The translations under genes and the position numbers were made by a program. The notes under the pieces are model-generated. The model was not told the origin of the DNA and ran no database searches. It saw nothing but the letters and a program-made list of their open reading frames with translations. From DASWHK01 sp036398215 (GTDB lineage: Bacteria > Acidobacteriota > UBA890), in NCBI GenBank assembly GCA_036398215.1, contig DASWHK010000186.1, positions 1 to 12,212 of the forward strand: DNA of 12,212 nucleotides. The letters run 5' to 3'. The stretch's first letter is position 1. Each line of letters starts with the position of its first letter. Positions 1-7,095 of the stretch are shown here, in pieces.

Positions 1-572
1 TGCCCGGCGCCGACCTTTCGATCGATCAAGACACCGGCGACTTCGCCTGGGTCGACCCGGCCGGCAAGGGAAGCCTGGCCTGGGATTCGGCGAGCGAAAC
101 GCTGACGATCAGCGGGATCGTCCGGATCGATGGCCGCCTCGAGATGGGCGACTCCGCGATCGCCGCGATCACATACTCGGGCACCGGCGTACTGTGGGCC
201 ACCGACGACATCCGCGTCTACTCCGACGTGTATCCGGTCGGCAACTACCTCACCGACGGCCCCGACGCCGGCGATGCGGTCGACGGCAACCTCGGCCTGA
301 TCAGCGCCACCGACATCCGCCTCGACCCGGCCGGCCTGCTGTCCAGCCAGCGGATCCTGGCGACGCTGTTCGCCGAGGAGACGCTCGACGTCCGCGGCAA
401 CGCCCAGATCGCCGGCGCCGTGATCGCCAACTCTATCGATATCTCGGGCCTCAACGAGCTGAAGATCTGGTTCACGCCGGACCTCATCGGGAGCGCGCCG
501 GTGGGGATTCCGGCCACGCAGAGCGCCGCGTCGGTGAGCGTGTCGGTAATTGACTGGCGGCAAGTTCGTTGA
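1..572 (+). CDS. C-terminal part of a PilX-like / repetitive beta-structured surface protein (5' partial)
   Basis: The reading frame is open from the left edge (first full codon at position 3) to the TGA at 570-572, giving 189 residues; the start lies outside the window. The visible part is a series of short beta-strand-like repeats in which hydrophobic residues alternate with Gly/Asp/Asn, such as LTISGIVRIDG, ITYSGTGVLWATDDIRV, LDVRGNAQIAGAVIA and SIDISG. This pattern resembles the beta-helical region of bactofilin-like and PilX-type pilus accessory proteins (DUF7305-like). It ends in VIDWRQVR, and a Trp-containing strand at the extreme C-terminus also occurs in PilX-like proteins. No cysteine and no membrane segment is visible in this part. 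Family assignment is by pattern only; a generic exported beta-helix protein is the main alternative. The gene converges on the vWA operon. Its coding status is solid, its function tentative. Confidence 0.65.
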   Translation, partial: PGADLSIDQDTGDFAWVDPAGKGSLAWDSASETLTISGIVRIDGRLEMGDSAIAAITYSGTGVLWATDDIRVYSDVYPVGNYLTDGPDAGDAVDGNLGLISATDIRLDPAGLLSSQRILATLFAEETLDVRGNAQIAGAVIANSIDISGLNELKIWFTPDLIGSAPVGIPATQSAASVSVSVIDWRQVR

Positions 573-739
573 GCTCGGCGACGGCGCAGCAGATGCGCGT
601 CACGGCGTTTCGACGGAAGGGGCGCGCCCCGCACGCCGCGTTTGTTTGAATGCCCACCACCCGCCCCCGCCGCGGCGTGCGCGGCACGCCGCTTGCCCGC
701 TTTGCGCGGAGGTGTGGGGTTGGCGCTTGCCGCGACGGC
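573..739. other. Convergent intergenic spacer
   Basis: These 167 bases separate the stop of the + strand beta-repeat gene from the stop of the - strand operon. I see no coding signal. The spacer contains a perfect GC palindrome (GGGGCGCGCCCC, 619-630), a 9-bp hairpin at 672-692, and a third copy of the 9-mer from one hairpin arm (GCACGCCGC) at 631-639. It most likely serves as a shared 3' region for both transcripts. Confidence 0.6.
672..692. terminator. Candidate bidirectional terminator hairpin
   Basis: GCGGCGTGC (672-680) and GCACGCCGC (684-692) form a perfect 9-bp stem around a 3-base GCG loop, between two converging genes. Neither side carries a run of U, so it is not a classical intrinsic terminator. 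It could still pause polymerase or protect 3' ends in a GC-rich genome. The structure is seen directly; the function is inferred from position. Confidence 0.35.
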
Positions 740-3301
740 TCAGGTTGTCGGGGCCGAGGCGAGGCGGCGCCAGAACCACGGCGCCCGGCGGATGGCGATG
801 TCGAGCAGGTAGCCGAGCAGGGCGAGGCCGGCCAGGAAGGGCCACAGCGGCGTCGGTAGCGACGCGGCCTCACCGTAGTCCTGGAAGATCTCGGCGGTCT
901 GGGGCAGCAGCTTGCCGCCGGTCTGCTCGGCGATCGCCGCCAGCAGCTCGGTGTTCGGCGGGTAGAGCCGGAACTCATCCGTATAGGGGTAGAACAAGGC
1001 TCGCGCCTGGGGCTCGAGATCGTCCCCGGAGAGGCGGAACGTGTACGGGGCCTCGGCGGAGGTGGCCAGCGGGTGCTTCGCCTGGTAGGTGCCGGGTCCG
1101 ACCTGGGCGAGCGGCAGCGCCGCGACGCCGCCGTCGGGGCCGACGACCTCGAGCCGCGGCTCAAGTCCGGTACGGTACAGCCCCTCCTCGGTGACGGCGC
1201 TGACCGTGATGAGGGCCTGGTCGCCGAGCCGCTGGACCGTGAAGTCGACCTCGTCGTCGCTGTCCCGCTTCATCGTCTCGCGTACCAGCTGCGACCAGAA
1301 CTTGCCGTAGCCGTCCCAGGTCAGCCAATCGGCCGCCCAGCGGTTCTTGACGTCGGACGTGAACACCGCCGCCTTGCCGAGGCCGTAGTGCCAGCGGGCC
1401 AGGATCGGCGCCGCGATGTCGGACTCCAGCAAGACCTCGGCGGTGTCCTTGGCCTGGGTGCTGACGTAGCCCCGGAGCCGCGGCGCCGCCGCCAGGTCGA
1501 TGCCCGTGAAGGCTTCCACCGAGCTGACGATCGTCGTCTCGACCGGCTCCTCGACCAGCGTCGCCTGCGAGGCCATCTGGGTCTCCTCGATGAAGACCTG
1601 CGGCACGCGCTGGGCGTCGCGGATGAAGTAGCTGCGGCCGTTGCCCCATTCGGCGATGCTGCCGAGCAGCTCGCGGTCGGCCTCCTCGCCGACCGCCACG
1701 GTCGAAACCGTGATCTCGGCCTCGGCCATGCGACTGACCAGGGTCTCGTAGTCGTCGGGGTAGGTCTTGCCGTCGGACAGCAGGATGATGTGCCGCACCT
1801 CGGCCTCGGCCTCGACGAGCCGCTCGTAGGCCCTCTCGAGCGCCGGGTAGATGTTGGTGTGGGCCGACGCGATGATGCTGCTGATGTACTCGTTGATGCG
1901 CTCCTTGTTGGTGGCCAACTGCAGCGGCACGGTCCAGTAGGGGCTGTGGTCGAAGGTCACCAACCCGAACTGGTGGTTCGAATCGAGCAGCGCGAGCGCC
2001 GCCTTCGCCGCCTCCTTGGAAAGCTCGATCTTCGGGCCGACCATGCTGAACGACTTGTCGAGCACGATCACCAGCGCCAGGTCCTTGCGCTTCTCGTTGA
2101 CCTTGAACCAGATCGGCAGCGTCTCCTCGACCGGGGTCTCGGCGTAGCCCTCCTCGCCGTAGCTGGACTCGCCGCCGGCGAAGATGAAGCCGCCGCCGTC
2201 GCGCACCCAGGCGAGCAGCGCCACCATCTGGGCGTCGTTGAGGGCGCTGCGAGGCACGTCGGAGAGCAGCACCAGGTCGTACTCGTCGAGACCTTCCGGG
2301 GTGGCCGGCAGGTCGCGACCCTGGCCGAGAACCACCTCCATCCCCTCGCTGCTCAGCGCGTCGTGCAGATAGTGGGCGCTGGCGGCGCGACCCTCCACGT
2401 AGAGGATGCGGGGGCGCGGCCCGACGGTGATCGACTGCTTGTAGATGTCGTTCTCGGGAAACGGGTCGCCGGCCGCCTGCAAGCGCCCCGAGATGGTCAC
2501 CGGCCCCTCACCGCTCAACCGCACCTCGAAGGGCACCGTGTTGAAGCCGGGCTGCAGATCGACTTCCTTGGTCTCCAGCACCTCGCCATCGCCGAGCAGC
2601 TCGACGGTTGCCCGGGTGGCGAGCCGCGAGAACACCTGGACGCTGGCCGCCACGGGCTCCAGCTCGCGGATGCCCTGCGGCAGGTCGATGGTCTCGATCC
2701 AGTTGTCTCCGGCGCCGCGGACGTTCGCCGGCATCGAGAAGATCCGCACTCCCTTTTCCTGGGCGCGGCCGAGCGCCCCCATCACGTCGCCGGCGTTCTC
2801 GTTGCCGTCCGTGATCAGTACCAGACGCTTCAGGTAACGAGGGTCGAAGGTCCGCAGGGCCTGCGCCACCGCAGTCTCGATGTTGGTCGAGCTGCGATCG
2901 ATCGAGCGGTTCGAGCCGCCCGCGGAGACTGGAACCTGGCTTATGGCGCCGGGGCTGGCGACGCTGCGGGCCGAGCCCGCGAAGGCGATGAAGCCGGAAT
3001 GCGCCGGGCTGCCGCCGGCATCGGTCGACGCGATCCAATCGATCGCCGTGCCGATGAAGCCGGGCTCGACGCTGCTCGAGATGTCGAGCGCGTAGACCAC
3101 CGAGATCCAGGTGCCGGCCCGGTTCCACACCGGCTGGGCGAGCGCCAGGGCCAGCAGCACGATCACCGCGGTGCGTACCGCCGTCGATACCAGCAGGTGG
3201 CGCGGCGAAAGCCCGACGGCCGTGTGCCCTCTCATCCACCAGACCAGGGGGACGACCGCCAGGATGGCGAGGGGCCAGTAGTGGGTCAGGCTGATGCTCA
3301 T
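740..3301 (-). CDS. Membrane protein with two vWA domains, the second nested in a glutamine-amidotransferase-like domain
   Basis: 853 residues. Two N-terminal membrane segments (about 7-23 and 36-56) flank a basic loop. The first vWA domain (about 66-195) has a full MIDAS: DISSS (73-77), T139 and D165 in ITDG. After a beta-rich linker, a class-I amidotransferase-like fold begins near 297 (PRILYVEG, then YDLVLLSD) and reaches GGESSYG (376-382). A second vWA follows (about 408-570; DKSFS 415-419, T482, D510). The amidotransferase-like part resumes at about 608-676 (APILARWHYGLGKAAVFTSD). A beta-rich region and a C-terminal membrane segment (about 819-836) with a basic tail end the protein. It contains no cysteine, so Cys-dependent amidotransferase chemistry is excluded. 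Metal-dependent binding in the periplasm is the likelier role. I chose the ATG at 3301 because it overlaps the preceding stop as ATGA and starts the first membrane segment. The frame stays open upstream to 5017, but that stretch is a shadow of the neighbouring gene. Confidence 0.88.
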   Translation of the reverse strand: MSISLTHYWPLAILAVVPLVWWMRGHTAVGLSPRHLLVSTAVRTAVIVLLALALAQPVWNRAGTWISVVYALDISSSVEPGFIGTAIDWIASTDAGGSPAHSGFIAFAGSARSVASPGAISQVPVSAGGSNRSIDRSSTNIETAVAQALRTFDPRYLKRLVLITDGNENAGDVMGALGRAQEKGVRIFSMPANVRGAGDNWIETIDLPQGIRELEPVAASVQVFSRLATRATVELLGDGEVLETKEVDLQPGFNTVPFEVRLSGEGPVTISGRLQAAGDPFPENDIYKQSITVGPRPRILYVEGRAASAHYLHDALSSEGMEVVLGQGRDLPATPEGLDEYDLVLLSDVPRSALNDAQMVALLAWVRDGGGFIFAGGESSYGEEGYAETPVEETLPIWFKVNEKRKDLALVIVLDKSFSMVGPKIELSKEAAKAALALLDSNHQFGLVTFDHSPYWTVPLQLATNKERINEYISSIIASAHTNIYPALERAYERLVEAEAEVRHIILLSDGKTYPDDYETLVSRMAEAEITVSTVAVGEEADRELLGSIAEWGNGRSYFIRDAQRVPQVFIEETQMASQATLVEEPVETTIVSSVEAFTGIDLAAAPRLRGYVSTQAKDTAEVLLESDIAAPILARWHYGLGKAAVFTSDVKNRWAADWLTWDGYGKFWSQLVRETMKRDSDDEVDFTVQRLGDQALITVSAVTEEGLYRTGLEPRLEVVGPDGGVAALPLAQVGPGTYQAKHPLATSAEAPYTFRLSGDDLEPQARALFYPYTDEFRLYPPNTELLAAIAEQTGGKLLPQTAEIFQDYGEAASLPTPLWPFLAGLALLGYLLDIAIRRAPWFWRRLASAPTT

Positions 3302-5142
3302 ACCGTCAACCGGCGGTTGTAGGTGAACCACTCGCCGACGACCAGGACGGCCGCCATCCCCAGCAGCAACATCCAGAGCTCTTCGCCCCAGCCGCCGGGC
3401 TCGACGGCCCCCAGGATCCCCGGCGTCGCCGCGGCCCTCACCTCCGGGCCGAAGCCGGTGGCGTTGACCGCCGAGCGCTCCGGGTCGGCGAGGTTGACCG
3501 CCACCCGCAGGCGCCGAGTGCCGCGGGTCGCCGTGTAGAGGCCGGGCTCCTCGGCCAGGAACACCGTGCGGTCCGACAGCGGCCAGGTCGTCAGCACGTT
3601 GCCCTCGAGGTCGGCGACGGCGGCGCCGGCGAGCGGCACCTCGATGCGCCCGGGCGGGCTCGAACGGGCGACCTGCTCGTCGGTCATCCAGCTCAGCGCA
3701 TTGCTCAGAAAGATCGGGAAGCTCGGCTGCAGGCGGAAGTTGGAGTCCTCGAGGGCGAAGCCGACGCGGATGATCCTCTCGGGGATCTCGAAGGTCGCGA
3801 TCAACGGCAGGCGCTGGTCGCCGACCAGGACCTCGCCGTCGGCGGCCCCCAGCGCCGGCCTCCGCCCGCCGCCTCCATCTCCCCCCTGCCCGCCGCCGAC
3901 CGCGAAGCGGGCGGCGCGATTGACGCGCAGGTCCTCGAGCGAGACGAACTGCAACACCGGGTGGTCGCGGTTCCAGCCGCCGACCTGCGGCGAGTCCACG
4001 ACCTCGAGCGTCGGCGGCATCCAGGAGACGTCGGGGGGCAGGAATATAAGCGCCGGGCCCGGCGGCGGCGACGGCGGCGCCCAGCGGTCGAAAATGTAGA
4101 CGTCGGCGGCGAGGCGGCCGTCGTACTGCTCGGGGGTCCGGAAGATCAGCTCGACGCCGGACTCGATCACCAGCGCGTTCTCCAGGTAGACGCTGCCCGA
4201 GCTGACCAGCAAGATGCGCGTGCGGGCGCGCACCGGCAGGAACGAGTAGGCAAAATCGTCGCCGGCGAAGGCGTCCCTGTCGGTGGTGACCGCGGCGCGC
4301 ACCGGGCCGCGGTCGAAGCCGGAGAGCTCGACCGTTCGCCCCTGCGACTCGCCCGGCTGCAGGCTCATCGTCTCGCCCCGCGGGCTGGCGCCGCTGCCGC
4401 TCAGCCGCACCGCGACCTCCTTGGGGCCGGGGGAGCTGTTGGTGACCTCGAGGAACGCCTGGTAGGTGAACGGCGCCGAGGGCACGGCGCGGATCTCGAA
4501 GGCGGTGATGCCGACGTTGTCGGCCGGCTCGAACACCGAGATCGGGATCGCCTCGGCCGGAATCCCGTCGACCATGACGCCGTCGGAGATGAAGTAGAGC
4601 GGCGCGTCGCTCTCCGGCAGCAACGGGAACTGGGTCTGGCCGCCGAGCGAGACGGTCAGCCCGTCGAGCAGCTCGAGGGCGTCGCGGCGGTCGCCCGGAT
4701 TGGTGGGGGGGGCCTGCCCGGCGGTATCGACGATCAAGAACTGACCGCCGGCGCTGCCGCGCTGCAGCAGCGAGCGCGCCTCGGCGACGGCATGGTCCCA
4801 GCGCCGGAAGCCGTCGGAGGTGCGGGTCGCCATCGTCGCCGAGTTGTCGATCACCACGGTGATCCGGTCGAGCTCGGCGTCCCCCGAGCCGACCTCCGGC
4901 CGCCCGATCGCCGCCGCCACCGACAGGCCGATGCCCAGCGCGATCAACAGCGAGATCAACCAGCGCAGCCGATCCAGCCAGGTGCTGCGCTTCTTCTCGC
5001 GCAACAGCCGGTCCCACAGCAGGCTGGAGGGCACCACGACGCGCTTGGGCGGCGGCTTGAGCCAGTACAGGAGCGCCACCGCCGCGGCGGTGGTGGCGAG
5101 CACCAGGGCGGCCATCGCCGGGGTCAGCGCCAGGAAGGTCAT
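3298..5142 (-). CDS. BatA-like membrane protein with degenerate vWA domain
   Basis: 614 residues. The N-terminus fits the aerotolerance-regulator/BatA N-terminal domain: membrane segment at about 8-28, a strongly basic loop with the motif KPPPKRVVVPSSLLWDRLL, and a second segment at about 61-79. A vWA-like domain follows (about 94-205) with DNSAT (99-103) in place of the usual DxSxS, and D187 in ISDG, so metal binding may be altered. The middle is beta-rich, with an amidotransferase-like stretch from about 307 (RTRILLVSSG, ADVYIFD). A glycine-rich insertion lies at 416-426. A C-terminal segment (about 588-605) precedes a short basic tail. The positive-inside rule places the loop in the cytoplasm and the vWA region in the periplasm. 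No cysteine is present. Both ends overlap neighbours by ATGA (5139-5142 and 3298-3301), implying coupled translation. Family assignment is good; the precise function is unknown. Confidence 0.88.
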   Translation of the reverse strand: MTFLALTPAMAALVLATTAAAVALLYWLKPPPKRVVVPSSLLWDRLLREKKRSTWLDRLRWLISLLIALGIGLSVAAAIGRPEVGSGDAELDRITVVIDNSATMATRTSDGFRRWDHAVAEARSLLQRGSAGGQFLIVDTAGQAPPTNPGDRRDALELLDGLTVSLGGQTQFPLLPESDAPLYFISDGVMVDGIPAEAIPISVFEPADNVGITAFEIRAVPSAPFTYQAFLEVTNSSPGPKEVAVRLSGSGASPRGETMSLQPGESQGRTVELSGFDRGPVRAAVTTDRDAFAGDDFAYSFLPVRARTRILLVSSGSVYLENALVIESGVELIFRTPEQYDGRLAADVYIFDRWAPPSPPPGPALIFLPPDVSWMPPTLEVVDSPQVGGWNRDHPVLQFVSLEDLRVNRAARFAVGGGQGGDGGGGRRPALGAADGEVLVGDQRLPLIATFEIPERIIRVGFALEDSNFRLQPSFPIFLSNALSWMTDEQVARSSPPGRIEVPLAGAAVADLEGNVLTTWPLSDRTVFLAEEPGLYTATRGTRRLRVAVNLADPERSAVNATGFGPEVRAAATPGILGAVEPGGWGEELWMLLLGMAAVLVVGEWFTYNRRLTV

Positions 5143-6029
5143 CCGAGGAACCTACCCTGCCGGAAGACCTGGAGCACCAGGTCTTCGAAGGGCAGCTCGG
5201 TGGTCGTGCGCACGTACCCGTAGCCGTTCTTCCGGCAGTAGCCGTTGACCTCCTCGCAGTGCTCCTCGAACTGCTCGGCGTAGGCGTCGAGCAGCCCCGG
5301 GGTCACCTTGAGCCGCTGGGTCTTGCCGGTCTCGGAATCCTCGAGCAGCACCTCGTCGGGGAGCTCGGGGTGCATCTCGTCGGCGCTGTAGACGTGAACG
5401 ACGAACAGGTCCTGGCGGAAGTAGCGCAACATGTCGAAGCCCTTCTCCCAGCCGCTGCCGTCGAGGAAGTCGGAGACCACGACCACCAGGCCGCGGCGGC
5501 GGCGCGACGAGAAAAAGCTCTTGAAGGCGGTTTGCATCGACGTCGGGCCGGCGGCCTGGACCGACTCCAGGAAGCGGAAGGCGTGCCACACCTGGTTCTT
5601 GCCGCGCCGCGCCGACAGCTCCTGGGCGATGCCGTCGGCGTAGCCGACCAGGTTGACGCGGTCGTGGTTGAGCAGGCCGATGTAGCAGAGAGCGGCGGCG
5701 ATCTTGCGGGCGTAGTCGTACTTGGAGGGCTCGCCGTGGTCCATCGATTTGCTGGCGTCGAAGAAGATGTAGATCGGCAGGTCGGCGTCTTCCTCGAACA
5801 TCCGCAGGATCAACTTGTCGAGCCGCAGGAAGGTGCGCCAGTCGACGTTCTTGGTGTCCTCGCCGGAGACGTACTGGCGGTAGTCGGCGAACTCGATCCC
5901 CGCGTCGGTCTTCTTCTTGGCGCGGTGCTCCCCGTGCATGTGGCCGGGGATCATCTGGTTCGAGACGATGTTCAGGTACTCGAGCTTCTTGAGGAACTCG
6001 TCGTCGAAAAGAGTCTCTTTCTTACTCAT
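5139..6029 (-). CDS. DUF58 domain protein (vWA-like fold), partner of MoxR
   Basis: 296 residues, without a signal peptide or membrane segment, so cytoplasmic; many DUF58 proteins instead carry N-terminal membrane helices. The DUF58 signature lies at about 44-80 (GIEFADYRQYVSGEDTKNVDW, with the following LRLDKLILRMFEE). A vWA-type MIDAS follows: DASKS (91-95), a candidate Thr at T163 and D187 in VSDF. In the family, DUF58 proteins are encoded beside MoxR ATPases and are thought to be clients or adaptors of them. An in-frame TGA two codons upstream and no other start between make the ATG at 6029 the first possible start. No clear Shine-Dalgarno sequence precedes it. It lies 70 bases after the moxR stop, the only spaced junction in the operon, and overlaps the BatA-like gene by ATGA. 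Confidence 0.95.
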   Translation of the reverse strand: MSKKETLFDDEFLKKLEYLNIVSNQMIPGHMHGEHRAKKKTDAGIEFADYRQYVSGEDTKNVDWRTFLRLDKLILRMFEEDADLPIYIFFDASKSMDHGEPSKYDYARKIAAALCYIGLLNHDRVNLVGYADGIAQELSARRGKNQVWHAFRFLESVQAAGPTSMQTAFKSFFSSRRRRGLVVVVSDFLDGSGWEKGFDMLRYFRQDLFVVHVYSADEMHPELPDEVLLEDSETGKTQRLKVTPGLLDAYAEQFEEHCEEVNGYCRKNGYGYVRTTTELPFEDLVLQVFRQGRFLG

Positions 6030-6099
6030 GGCTCAGGGCCGCGCCTGGCGCCGCGACCGGCGAAGGGGCGGAGGGGTTCAGGACCGGGAGCAACACCGA

Positions 6100-7095
6100 C
6101 TACTCGTTCGGCTCCGGGGTGTCCTTCATGATCGCCCGCAGGATCTCGTCGGTGTCGATGCGCTCGGCCTCGCCCTCGAAGTTCAGCAGCATGCGATGGC
6201 GGAGGGCCGGCAGCAGCATCGAGCGGACGTCCTCGCAGGAGACGTGGAGGCGGCCGTTGAGCAGGGCGTTGACCTTGCCGCCGATGACCAGCGTCTGGGT
6301 GCCGCGCGGGCTGGCCCCGAAACGAACGTAGCGGTTGGTCATGGCGTGCGCGTAGGGCGTGCCGGGATGGGTCGCCAGCGTCAGGCGGATCGCGTAGTCC
6401 TGCACCGGGCGCGCGATCGGCACCTCGCGGGCGACGTCGCGCATGGCGAGGATCTGCTCGCGGTTCAGGACCGTCTGCGCCTGCGGCTCCTCGCGGCGCG
6501 TCGTGCGGTCCATGATCTCGTGCATGTCGTCGGGCTCGGGGTAGGTGATCTTGAGCTTGTAGAAGAAGCGGTCGAGCTGCGCCTCGGGCAGTGGGTAGGT
6601 GCCCTCCATCTCGAGCGGATTCTGGGTGGCGAGCACGAAGAACGGCGGCTGCAGCCGGTGGGTCGTCACGCCGACGGTGACGCTGCGCTCCTGCATGGCC
6701 TCCAGCAACGCCGACTGGGTCTTGGGGGTGGCGCGGTTGATCTCGTCGGCGAGCAGGATGTTGGTGAAGATCGGGCCCCTCTGGAAGGCGAGGACCTTCT
6801 CGCCGGTCTCGGTCTCGTGCACCACGTTGCTGCCGACGATGTCGCCGGGCATCAGGTCGGGAGTGAACTGGATGCGCGAGAAATCCAGGTGCAGGACGTC
6901 GGCGACGGTCGAGACGATCTTGGTCTTGCCGATCCCCGGGATTCCTTCCAGCAAGACATGGCCCTTCGCCAGCAGGCTGATCAAGGTGCCGTCGATGATC
7001 TCGCGGTTACCGACGATGACCTTGGAGATCTCCGCGTGCACGCCCCGGAACTGCTCGGTGAAAAGGCCGATCTGGTCCTGGATTTCGATGGTCAT
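6100..7095 (-). CDS. MoxR-family AAA+ ATPase
   Basis: 331 residues, a normal length for MoxR. Walker A is GIPGIGKT (51-58), Walker B is ILLADEINRA (113-122), sensor 1 is ATQNP (156-160), and the family motif GASPRG (260-265) lies in the C-terminal lid. The conserved stretch FTPDLMPGDIVGS (77-89) is also present, so an active ATPase is expected. MoxR ATPases are proposed to act as chaperones that mature or insert metal into vWA-domain proteins; three vWA-fold proteins follow in the same operon. It is cytoplasmic. The start overlaps the stop of the upstream coiled-coil gene as ATGA (7092-7095), with a GAGAG-like ribosome-binding stretch inside that gene's last codons. The stop is TAG at 6100-6102. 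Confidence 0.97.
   Translation of the reverse strand: MTIEIQDQIGLFTEQFRGVHAEISKVIVGNREIIDGTLISLLAKGHVLLEGIPGIGKTKIVSTVADVLHLDFSRIQFTPDLMPGDIVGSNVVHETETGEKVLAFQRGPIFTNILLADEINRATPKTQSALLEAMQERSVTVGVTTHRLQPPFFVLATQNPLEMEGTYPLPEAQLDRFFYKLKITYPEPDDMHEIMDRTTRREEPQAQTVLNREQILAMRDVAREVPIARPVQDYAIRLTLATHPGTPYAHAMTNRYVRFGASPRGTQTLVIGGKVNALLNGRLHVSCEDVRSMLLPALRHRMLLNFEGEAERIDTDEILRAIMKDTPEPNE

Noticed and set aside
740..3301. Active glutamine amidotransferase
   Set aside because: The protein has no cysteine at all, so the class-I nucleophile is missing; only the fold is suggested.
1073..3322. 749-residue open frame on the + strand
   Set aside because: It is antisense to the double-vWA gene and its composition (His/Arg/Gly/Val/Leu-rich, no domain) is typical of GC-rich shadow frames.
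3302..5017. Upstream extension of the double-vWA reading frame (572 extra residues)
   Set aside because: The stretch is Arg/Gly/Pro/Ala-rich with no domain and lies opposite the reading phase of the well-supported BatA-like gene. The ATG at 3301 has an ATGA overlap and begins a clear membrane segment.
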